29,383 nucleotides of DNA from DASCNA01 sp036011305 (GTDB lineage Bacteria; Verrucomicrobiota; Lentisphaeria; Victivallales; GWF2-38-69): contig DASCNA010000153.1 in the NCBI GenBank assembly GCA_036011305.1, forward strand, positions 1 through 29,383. Direction: 5' to 3'. The position numbers were made by a program, and so were the translations under genes. Of this stretch, positions 1 through 7,023 are shown piece by piece; within the stretch, counting starts at the first letter, position 1, and every line of letters begins with the position of its first letter. Under the pieces are notes generated by a model, which worked only from the letters and a program-made list of their open reading frames with translations, did not search any database and had not been told where the DNA came from.

Positions 1-100
1 TATCTTATATATAAATAATATTTAGTATAATTGAGTTACTGTGTTATGTTAGATTCTCAATATATGAAAAGATTATTTTGTCGTATTCTGGGAGGATAAC

Positions 101-1516
101 ATGGATAAAGTTAAACGATTTCTTTCAGCAGAACCTAAAGCTCATTTGAAAGCGCCTTTAACTAAAATACAGCCGATACTGGCTAAGCAGGGTAACGCAA
201 CTGTTGATCTTGATAAACTGGCTGAATTTATTAAGGGATATGCAACATTGGAACCGCTTATTATTGTTGAATCTCCTAAAATGTGGGAAAAATCAGTTTG
301 TGAACTTTCTGAAGATATTGATGTTATTTTGCCCCTGTCCATACCGGCATATCCCACTGAAATATGGAATTCTCATCCACAACCTCTGATAAAAAGAAAG
401 CTGCCGGTTCTTTTCTGGCCATTGATGGAATATGACGAGCCTGATTTTTGGCGTTGGTCTGCCAGCGATTTTTTAAAAGCTCTCGGAGTAGAGGTTTATA
501 TCGCAAAAAACATGAAAAATGGAGAACTGGTTTTAAAATCTTTAGCAGTTAAAAGAATGCTTGCAACAGCTAAAATGGTTGTTTTCGGAGAACAGAATTT
601 TCCTTGGAATGCCAATGCTGCCGGTCATCTTATAAAAAACAGCCTGGGGACTGAAATAATAGTAAAGCCAATATCTGAAATAAAAAATAGATATAAAAAT
701 TTTACAGATGAAGAAGTAGGTGAAGCCTGGGAAAATAAAAAAAACCATTATATCATAAATACCGTTAAAAAAGATCAGCTTAAAGAGGCAGTGAGAGTTT
801 ATCTGTCAATTAAATTAATCTTGGAAGAAGAAAAAGCTTCTGCCTTGGGTTTAAACTGTTTTGGAGATCTTGTAATTCACGGGGATAGAGATGTTCCATG
901 CCTGGCGCAGACATTTTTAAGAGAAGATGGTTATGTAACAGCCTGTGACGGCGATTTTATAGCAATGATGAGTATGATGCTGATTACCCACCTGCTGGAT
1001 AAACCATGTATGATGTCAAATATGTATCCGGTTAAATATCTCGGTGCTTTGACAGATCATTTTGGAGATCCGCTTTCTCCTGATTCAGATAAATATCTAA
1101 AAGAAAAATGGAAAAATCTTGCTCGTTTGGCCCATTGCGGCTTTGTAGGTATAGTATCCCCTGAAATGACTCCATTAGGAAAAATAGTTTTAAATGACTG
1201 GGGAGGCACATATGAAATTAAAAGGGATGGATTAGGCTGCGGTTTAGACTGTGATATGGCAGAAAATCAGAAGGTTACAGTAGTTGAACTCTGTTTTGAC
1301 GGAAAAACTCTGCTTCTGGCTGATGCTGAAATATGCGAAACAACGCGGCATAAAAATATGCCGCACTGCGAATCTTCTGTTCTTATGAAGTTTAGAGACC
1401 TTGAAGGTTTTGTAGAAAATATATCCAGAGAACATATAGCTGTTGTCTACGGTTCTCATATTGAGGATTTTAAAGTTTTGGCTGATATATTAGGCTTAAC
1501 CTGTAAGATTTTCTAG
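101..1516 (+). CDS. L-fucose/L-arabinose isomerase-like protein
   Basis: The 471-residue soluble protein has the layout of the L-fucose isomerase-like superfamily. The N-terminal half is alpha/beta and poorly conserved. The C-terminal half has an acidic core segment (TACDGDF) followed by a hydrophobic helix, then an AHCGF motif, and a C-terminal EHIAVVYGSHIEDF segment like the terminal strand-helix unit of these isomerases. The family interconverts aldoses and ketoses in the cytoplasm with a divalent metal. Many members, especially in polysaccharide degraders, have unknown substrates, so the substrate here is not assigned. The start is well supported by a GGGAGGA ribosome-binding site about 5 bases upstream. 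The next gene (cphA) is about 105 bp downstream on the same strand, and no sugar kinase or aldolase adjoins it. Family assignment is moderately sure; activity is inferred. Confidence 0.6.
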   Translation: MDKVKRFLSAEPKAHLKAPLTKIQPILAKQGNATVDLDKLAEFIKGYATLEPLIIVESPKMWEKSVCELSEDIDVILPLSIPAYPTEIWNSHPQPLIKRKLPVLFWPLMEYDEPDFWRWSASDFLKALGVEVYIAKNMKNGELVLKSLAVKRMLATAKMVVFGEQNFPWNANAAGHLIKNSLGTEIIVKPISEIKNRYKNFTDEEVGEAWENKKNHYIINTVKKDQLKEAVRVYLSIKLILEEEKASALGLNCFGDLVIHGDRDVPCLAQTFLREDGYVTACDGDFIAMMSMMLITHLLDKPCMMSNMYPVKYLGALTDHFGDPLSPDSDKYLKEKWKNLARLAHCGFVGIVSPEMTPLGKIVLNDWGGTYEIKRDGLGCGLDCDMAENQKVTVVELCFDGKTLLLADAEICETTRHKNMPHCESSVLMKFRDLEGFVENISREHIAVVYGSHIEDFKVLADILGLTCKIF

Positions 1517-1564
1517 TAAATACTCTATAATGTAATTTATGCTCAGTATGTTGATGGTTAATGT

Positions 1565-1577
1565 ATTGTATTACAAT
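1565..1577. promoter_or_regulatory. Small palindrome upstream of cphA
   Basis: The perfect inverted repeat ATTGTA-T-TACAAT lies about 45 bases before the cphA start in the 105-bp intergenic gap. It could be an operator, but in AT-rich DNA a 6-bp half-site is weak evidence. Confidence 0.2.
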
Positions 1578-1621
1578 CCTGTTTCATAATATAAAAATAT
1601 TAGACACAATTAAGGCAGCAA

Positions 1622-4225
1622 ATGCGTTTTGACCTATTAAAATTAAATGCCCTGAGGGGGCCTAACCTCTATAGTCGTGGCAGGGCGATATTTATGCTGG
1701 TAAACAGTAGTGAGTTTAATAAAAATTCAACTGATATAACGGAGAATTTTTCTTTAAAATTATTGAATTTGCTGCCTACACTGAAAAATAATAAAAAATT
1801 TATCAGCCGCCTTGGTAAAGGAACTTCGTTAACTGATGTCCTTCTAAATGTAGCTATAGAGCTCCAGAATCTTGCTGGCCTGTCTGTTAGTTATGGAGAG
1901 ACCTTTTCTACGAAAGATGAAAATGAGCATGCTATCGTATTTCAGTATATTGTGGAAAATGCAGGAAGAGAAGCTGCAAAAGAATCATTGTGGCTTGTAG
2001 AATCTATAGTAAATAATAAAGAGTATGATGTGGAATGGACTGTTCTTGACCTTAAAGAATACAGAGAAAAAGATAAATATAGTGTTACAACCCAATTTTT
2101 GGTTGATGAAGCAGCTAAACGCAATATTCCCCATATAAGATTAAATCATAAAAATTTTGTTCAGCTGGGATACGGTAAATATCAGAAAAAAATTCAGTCC
2201 AGTATTACTTCTAAAACTTCTGCCTTGTCACTTGAATTAGCAGATGAAAAATTCAGGACTAAAGAAATACTGCAGAAATATTGTATACCTGTTCCTGAGG
2301 GAATAGCGGTCAGATCTTTTGAAGATGCCGTTGAATATATCAGTGAGATTTCGTTTCCTGTTGTGGTAAAACCTGAAGTTGGAAACCATGGAAGAGGAAT
2401 TTCTATTAATATCAACGATTATGAAGAACTGAAAATTGCTTTTGATTCTGCTGAAAAAATTTATTCTTATATTTTGGTTGAAAAATATATCCACGGCAGA
2501 GATTATCGTATTTTAGTGATTGACGGTGAATTTATCGCCGCCTCATACCGTGAACCACCATATATTACAGGAGACGGGGAATCAACTGTTCAGGAGCTTA
2601 TTGACAGGGTAAATGGGGATCCGCTGCGCGGAATCGGGCATGAGAATATTTTAACAAAAATTGTTATTGATGAAATGACTTTCAGAATTTTAAAACATGA
2701 AAATGTTACATTATCTGATGTTTTGAACCAAGGGAAAAAACTATACCTGAAAACAACTGCAAATTTAAGTCAGGGCGGAACGGCAACTGATGTTACAGAG
2801 ATAGTGCACCCTGAAATTAGGCTTATGGCCGAAAGAACTGCTAGAATAATTGGAATGGATGTTATTGGAATAGATTTCATCTGCCAAGATATCTCTAAAT
2901 CTGTAGAATCTCAGAATTGCGGAATAATTGAAGTGAATGCAGAACCAGGTTTGAGAATGCATGTTTATCCAAGTAAAGGAAAATCAATTGATGTGGCTAA
3001 ACCTATTCTTGATATGTTGTTCCCTGAAAATTCTGAGGCGTCAATACCAATTATTGCAGTAACTGGGACTAACGGAAAAACTACAACGTGTAAATTGATA
3101 GCACACGCACTTAAATATGCGGGTAGAAAAGTGGGTTATGCAACTACGACAGGTGTAGAAATTGACGGTATAGAAATAGTTAAAGGAGATTACAGCGGTC
3201 CTGATGGGCACAAGTTGGTGTTGAAAGATGCAACAATTGATCATGCTGTGCTTGAGACTGCACGTGGAGGAATTTTACGGCGTGGACTTGCCTATAATGA
3301 ATGTGATATCGGAGTATTTTTAAATGTAGGCGAAGATCATATTGGAAATGATTTAATTGAGTCGATAGAAGATCTAGGTGTTCTTAAATCAACAGTTGTC
3401 AGAGCAGTAAAAAGCAGTGGCTTTTCTATTTTAAATGCCGATGATACAATTGTTATGAAATTGAAAAATAATGCAGAAGGAAATCATATTTTATTCAGCA
3501 TGGATCCTAACAATAAATATATTATCAATCACGTTAGAGATGGAGGAATTGCTGTTGTATTTTTAAATGATAATATTGTTATTAGAACCAAAGACCAGGA
3601 TGATATTATTTCGCCTGTCATTAATGTTCCGATAACTTTTGGAGGTTTGGCAGAGTTTAATATTTCAAATACTTTGGCTGCAGTAGGGGTACTTCATGGA
3701 CTGGGATTTAAAAACGAAGTTATAAATAATGGAATTACCTCGTTTTATCCAAGTATTCAGCAGAATCCAGGAAGGATGAATATTTTTGATTTTAACAGTT
3801 TTAAGGTTATTCTTGATTATGGACATAATAAACATGCAATGGAAGCTTTGCATGCTATGCTGCCCAAGTTTTCACAAGGAAGAAAAATTGTCATATGCCA
3901 TGGGAGTGGTAATCGTCCGGATGAAGTGCTGAAAAATTTTGCTGGCATAATTGCCAAAGCATATGATCACATAATAATAACAGATCTTGATATCAGACAG
4001 AGAGAACTGGGAGAAACTGCAGAAGTTGTAAAACAGGGAATTTTGGAAAATGGCTTTAACTCTGAAGAAGTTGAAATAGTACTTGATGTGCATGAGGCAA
4101 TCGACCGCGCTTTTGAAATAGTTAGAGATGGCGATCTTATTGTTGTTCAAGTGGACAAAATACAACCTGTTATAGATCAAATTTTAAGCAAAAAAGAAAA
4201 CGTTCTTTCCTGCTTAGGAATTTAG
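1622..4225 (+). CDS. cphA: Cyanophycin synthetase
   Basis: CphA polymerises aspartate and arginine into multi-L-arginyl-poly-L-aspartate, a nitrogen and carbon reserve granule, using ATP and no ribosome. The 867-residue length is typical. The N-terminus carries the family signature near LRGPN. The middle, roughly residues 205-470, is an ATP-grasp domain with VVVKPEVGNHGRGI near residue 250 and IIEVNAEPGLRMH near residue 440. The C-terminal half is a Mur-ligase-like domain with P-loop GTNGKTTT at residues 482-489, then LETARGGILRRG, NVGEDHIG and DYGHN motifs. All key motifs look intact. A ribosome-binding site (AAGG) precedes the ATG. No cyanophycinase (cphB) is beside it, so degradation must be encoded elsewhere if it occurs. 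No strong terminator is visible after the stop. Confidence 0.95.
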   Translation: MRFDLLKLNALRGPNLYSRGRAIFMLVNSSEFNKNSTDITENFSLKLLNLLPTLKNNKKFISRLGKGTSLTDVLLNVAIELQNLAGLSVSYGETFSTKDENEHAIVFQYIVENAGREAAKESLWLVESIVNNKEYDVEWTVLDLKEYREKDKYSVTTQFLVDEAAKRNIPHIRLNHKNFVQLGYGKYQKKIQSSITSKTSALSLELADEKFRTKEILQKYCIPVPEGIAVRSFEDAVEYISEISFPVVVKPEVGNHGRGISININDYEELKIAFDSAEKIYSYILVEKYIHGRDYRILVIDGEFIAASYREPPYITGDGESTVQELIDRVNGDPLRGIGHENILTKIVIDEMTFRILKHENVTLSDVLNQGKKLYLKTTANLSQGGTATDVTEIVHPEIRLMAERTARIIGMDVIGIDFICQDISKSVESQNCGIIEVNAEPGLRMHVYPSKGKSIDVAKPILDMLFPENSEASIPIIAVTGTNGKTTTCKLIAHALKYAGRKVGYATTTGVEIDGIEIVKGDYSGPDGHKLVLKDATIDHAVLETARGGILRRGLAYNECDIGVFLNVGEDHIGNDLIESIEDLGVLKSTVVRAVKSSGFSILNADDTIVMKLKNNAEGNHILFSMDPNNKYIINHVRDGGIAVVFLNDNIVIRTKDQDDIISPVINVPITFGGLAEFNISNTLAAVGVLHGLGFKNEVINNGITSFYPSIQQNPGRMNIFDFNSFKVILDYGHNKHAMEALHAMLPKFSQGRKIVICHGSGNRPDEVLKNFAGIIAKAYDHIIITDLDIRQRELGETAEVVKQGILENGFNSEEVEIVLDVHEAIDRAFEIVRDGDLIVVQVDKIQPVIDQILSKKENVLSCLGI

Positions 4226-4291
4226 TACAAATTACAAATATGTACTTATTTGCTTGCATTCTAAAAAATAGTTTTTATACAATAATTTGTC

Positions 4292-4588
4292 TTATTTATC
4301 TGAGTTGTCGACATTTTTGAAATCAACATCGACATAATCTTTATTTCCAGTATTTTGAGAATTCTTTTTTTGTTGAGTTGGTCTTTTTTTAAAGTTATTA
4401 AATGTAGAGTAATATTTATTGAAATTTAATTTTTTTCTGGTAAGAAGCATAATGCATATAACAACAAACACAATTACTATGAATATTGGTAATGCAACAA
4501 ATATTGCAAGAATTATAATAGGTATCAGTACTAAAAGAAATATTGCTTTATTAGTACCATCTGAGTTATTGAATCCATTAAACTGCAT
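4292..4588 (-). CDS. Small hydrophobic membrane protein, unknown function
   Basis: I do not recognise this gene. Reading from the ATG at 4588 gives 98 residues. There is a short polar N-terminus (MQFNGFNNSDGTNK), one or two tightly packed membrane helices rich in Ile, Val and Leu (about residues 16-49), a basic stretch (TRKKLNFNK) and a polar lysine- and asparagine-rich tail ending in acidic residues. I chose this start because an AAGG lies 9 bases upstream; an in-frame ATG further upstream has no comparable site. The gene is convergent with cphA and divergent from lspA. The reverse strand of the same region also carries a hydrophobic reading frame, so the call rests on the start site and on the membrane-plus-charged-tail composition. 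Confidence 0.45.
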   Translation of the reverse strand: MQFNGFNNSDGTNKAIFLLVLIPIIILAIFVALPIFIVIVFVVICIMLLTRKKLNFNKYYSTFNNFKKRPTQQKKNSQNTGNKDYVDVDFKNVDNSDK

Positions 4589-4774
4589 AGTCATCGACCT
4601 TAATTTTACTGATATTATCTTTAACTGCCAATAGTTTAAATTTATAAATAATATAAAATACAACAATATTAATTGAAATTAATCAATTATCTGTAATTAA
4701 TAAAAAGTATTTAATAAAATAATAAATATAGTATCTATTTGAAGGAATAAAAATAATTTTATAAGGTTTTAAGT

Positions 4775-5281
4775 ATGAATGATGTTGGAAAAGCTAAAAA
4801 ACACAGCAGACAGATTTTATGGATTGGATTAATATTTTTCATTATTTTAGTTATAGCAGATCAGATAACTAAATATTATATAGTGCTTAATTCCTTTAGG
4901 TTAACCAGGGAACCTGTAAATGTTATTCCTGGTTTTTTTAATATTGTTTCTGTTCGTAATACAGGAGCTGCATGGGGAATGTTTAATGGAAATAATATTA
5001 TTTTGCTAACGGTTGCAGTTGTAGCTTTTATACTAATAATAATATTTTTCAAAGCAATTACCGAAGGCTTTGGCGAGCGGACTATTGCTCTCTTTATGAT
5101 AATGAGTGGTATTGTAGGGAATTCCATTGATAGAATTTACAGAGGTTCAGTAGTTGATTTTCTTGACTTTCATCTTCATGGATGGCATTGGCCTTCTTTT
5201 AATATTGCAGATAGTGCTATATGTGTTGGTGTGGCTGTAATGATTATTTCGTCGCTGTTAAGAGTAAAAAAGAAGAAATAA
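4775..5281 (+). CDS. lspA: Lipoprotein signal peptidase (signal peptidase II)
   Basis: LspA is the inner-membrane aspartyl protease that removes the signal peptide of diacylglyceryl-prolipoproteins just before the lipidated cysteine. The 168-residue product has four membrane segments. Its catalytic motifs are intact: GNSIDR (residues 116-120), VVDFLDF with Asp128, and FNIADSAI with Asp146. An early RNTGAAWG motif (61-68) matches the family. AAGG sits upstream of the start. It is followed after 9 bases by miaA, so the two are probably co-transcribed. A likely substrate in this window is the TPR/LysM lipoprotein at 22480. Confidence 0.95.
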   Translation: MNDVGKAKKHSRQILWIGLIFFIILVIADQITKYYIVLNSFRLTREPVNVIPGFFNIVSVRNTGAAWGMFNGNNIILLTVAVVAFILIIIFFKAITEGFGERTIALFMIMSGIVGNSIDRIYRGSVVDFLDFHLHGWHWPSFNIADSAICVGVAVMIISSLLRVKKKK

Positions 5282-5290
5282 AATATTTTT

Positions 5291-6205
5291 ATGGATAATA
5301 AATTTGTGATAGTGATAATGGGGCCCACTGCGTCAGGCAAGAGTGATTTATCTATAAAAATATCTGATAAGATTCCTTCTGAAATAATATCTGCCGACTC
5401 AATGCAAGTGTATAGAGGAATGGATATTGGAACGGCAAAAGCAACTCCTGAACAGCAGAAACACGTGCGTCATCATCTGATTGATATATTAGATATAAAT
5501 GAACGGTTAGAAGTTTATTCATATACAACACTGGCACAGAAGGCGATTAATGAAATATGGTCTAGAGATAAAATTCCTATAATTGTCGGTGGATCAGGAT
5601 TGTATATAAAAGCTCTATTGTATGGTTTGGACCCATTACCTTCAGATATTGAATTAAAAAAAAGATTATATAAAAAGTACGATAATGACATTGGTGGCTT
5701 GGTTGATGCGCTTAAACTTAAAGATCCGAAGGCTTTGAAATTATTTTACACAAAACCTAGAAAAATGATTAGAGCTCTTGAAGTTTTAGAGTTAACCGGG
5801 AAATCTATTCTTGATCAGAATGAAAAGTGGAATGAGAATAAACTCTTATATAATGTGCATGCCTATAAGCTGACATGGGACAGAAAAGATCTTTTTGACA
5901 GAATAACAGTAAGAACTGAAGAAATGCTAAAGCAGGGATGGATTGAAGAAACAGAAAGACTTATAAAAAACGGTTTGTTGGAATCACCAACGGCTTGGCA
6001 GGCTATAGGTTATAATATTATTACAAAATATCTAAATAGTGATATATCCTATGATGAAATGAGAATGAGGATAATATCCTCTACAAAAAAATATGTTAGA
6101 AGACAGGATACATGGTTTAATAATCAGCATCCTGAAGCTGAAAAAATATTACTGCCTGAGCAGTATGATAATATTCTAAATAGAATTTTATCATTTAAAG
6201 ATTAA
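5291..6205 (+). CDS. miaA: tRNA dimethylallyltransferase
   Basis: MiaA transfers a dimethylallyl group to N6 of A37 in tRNAs reading UNN codons, the first step to ms2i6A. The 304-residue length is normal. The P-loop GPTASGKSDLS lies at about residues 11-21. SADSMQVYRGMDIGTAK and VRHHLIDI follow, and VGGSGLYIKALLYG is near residue 98. The WQAIGYN segment near residue 237 and a C-terminal KKYVRRQDTWF complete the family signature. The gene follows lspA by 9 bp, which suggests a two-gene operon. No clear terminator is seen in the 218 bp before nikR. Confidence 0.96.
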   Translation: MDNKFVIVIMGPTASGKSDLSIKISDKIPSEIISADSMQVYRGMDIGTAKATPEQQKHVRHHLIDILDINERLEVYSYTTLAQKAINEIWSRDKIPIIVGGSGLYIKALLYGLDPLPSDIELKKRLYKKYDNDIGGLVDALKLKDPKALKLFYTKPRKMIRALEVLELTGKSILDQNEKWNENKLLYNVHAYKLTWDRKDLFDRITVRTEEMLKQGWIEETERLIKNGLLESPTAWQAIGYNIITKYLNSDISYDEMRMRIISSTKKYVRRQDTWFNNQHPEAEKILLPEQYDNILNRILSFKD

Positions 6206-6270
6206 AAACACTATGCAATCTATTTTTTCGGCTCTTATTCAAAGAAATATTTACAAAAAAATATAGTATT

Positions 6271-6284
6271 TGAAAGCGCTTTAA
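6271..6284. promoter_or_regulatory. LacI/CcpA-type cre-like palindrome
   Basis: TGAAAGCGCTTTAA contains the perfect 10-bp palindrome AAAGCGCTTT and differs by one base from the symmetric LacI-family operator TGAAAGCGCTTTCA. It lies about 140 bp upstream of nikR and 66 bp after miaA. Binding by a LacI-family regulator is inferred from motif resemblance only. Confidence 0.3.
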
Positions 6285-6369
6285 GATAAACAAACTCAAA
6301 TTTCTGTAAATTTAAATGCATAATGTGTGTTTAATACTTGCCATCTTATAAATTAAACTTATTTTAAAC

Positions 6370-6396
6370 ATCATTGTGGGTTAATGAAACAATGAT
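6370..6396. promoter_or_regulatory. Inverted repeat upstream of nikR, candidate NikR operator
   Basis: ATCATTGT and ACAATGAT form a perfect 8-bp inverted repeat with an 11-bp spacer (27 bp overall), ending 27 bases before the nikR ATG. A plausible -35 (TTGCCA, 6338) and -10 (TATTTT, 6360) would place transcription start at or just inside the repeat. The overall span is close to known NikR sites, which are wide, well-separated dyads. Autoregulation is inferred; the half-site differs from the enterobacterial GTATGA. Confidence 0.4.
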
Positions 6397-6423
6397 ATAA
6401 ATATTTGTTTTTTAGGAGATGTT

Positions 6424-6846
6424 ATGTCTGAACTGATAAGATTAAGTTTATCATTAGAAGAACCGTTATATAATAAGCTCGATCAAATTGTAAATAGATC
6501 AGGATATAAAAACAGATCTGAATTTATCAGGGATATGATAAGAGAACGTTTAGTTTCAGATGAATGGGAATCAGGCAAAGACGTAGTTGGGACAATTACG
6601 TTGATTTATGATCACGGGAAAAGAAATTTAAATATGAAACTGAATAAACTTCAGCATTCAACTCACCATATAGTTTTGGCTTCAACTCATGTGCATTTAA
6701 CAGAAGATTTATGTGCAGAAATGATAATGCTGAAAGGAAAGGCGGATGAAGTGAAGCACATGGCTGATAATTTAGGGCAACAGATGGGTGTATTGCACTC
6801 TGGACTTATTATGGGAACTACAGGAGATATTTTATCAAAGGAATAA
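6424..6846 (+). CDS. nikR: Nickel-responsive transcriptional regulator NikR
   Basis: NikR is a tetrameric repressor with an N-terminal ribbon-helix-helix DNA-binding domain and a C-terminal ACT-like nickel-binding domain. The 140 residues fit the family. The RHH part (residues 1-45) reads IRLSLSLEEPLYNKLDQIV...RSEFIRDMIRERL. The high-affinity nickel ligands are all present as His78, His89, His91 and Cys97 (HVHLTEDLC), corresponding to His76, His87, His89 and Cys95 of the E. coli protein. A TTTAGGAG site precedes the start. It stands immediately upstream of the [NiFe] hydrogenase operon and not far from a NiCoT permease, so it probably controls nickel uptake and perhaps the hydrogenase. Confidence 0.95.
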   Translation: MSELIRLSLSLEEPLYNKLDQIVNRSGYKNRSEFIRDMIRERLVSDEWESGKDVVGTITLIYDHGKRNLNMKLNKLQHSTHHIVLASTHVHLTEDLCAEMIMLKGKADEVKHMADNLGQQMGVLHSGLIMGTTGDILSKE

Positions 6847-6858
6847 AAAATCTAAAAA

Positions 6859-6876
6859 TTGTGAATGGTATAACGT
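6859..6876. promoter_or_regulatory. Rex-box-like site upstream of hoxF
   Basis: TTGTGAATGGTATAACGT has a perfect left half (TTGTGAA) of the Rex operator consensus TTGTGAA-N4-TTCACAA and a degenerate right half. It agrees with the site upstream of rex (16477-16494) at 12 of 18 positions, sharing TGTGAA-NN-GT-N-TAAC. It lies in the 177-bp gap before the hydrogenase operon. NAD-linked hydrogenases are reasonable Rex targets; binding is inferred. Confidence 0.4.
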
Positions 6877-7023
6877 GAATTTGTTTGCAATGCACACTAT
6901 ATTAGTAGTTCTTTTAGCATTAAGTATTTAAATAAAAATATTCTTTGAAGTAGAAATAGTAAACTAAATGGCTGGTTTAATTGAATCAGTAAATGTTTAA
7001 CTCTTAGTAAAAGGGGCATAAAT

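Noticed and set aside
4224..4246. AGTACA-N11-TGTACT dyad after cphA as another copy of the GTAC operator
   Set aside because: The spacing differs from the array at 23993 and it lies downstream of a gene; probably coincidental or a weak 3' structure.
4419..4634. Hydrophobic reading frame on the plus strand, opposite the small membrane protein
   Set aside because: It has no ribosome-binding site, and it is the antisense of an AT-rich membrane-helix segment; hydrophobic codons commonly mirror in such regions.
6847..7023. Sigma-54 promoter for the hydrogenase operon
   Set aside because: No GG-N10-GC type element (TGGCAC-N5-TTGC) could be found in the intergenic region.
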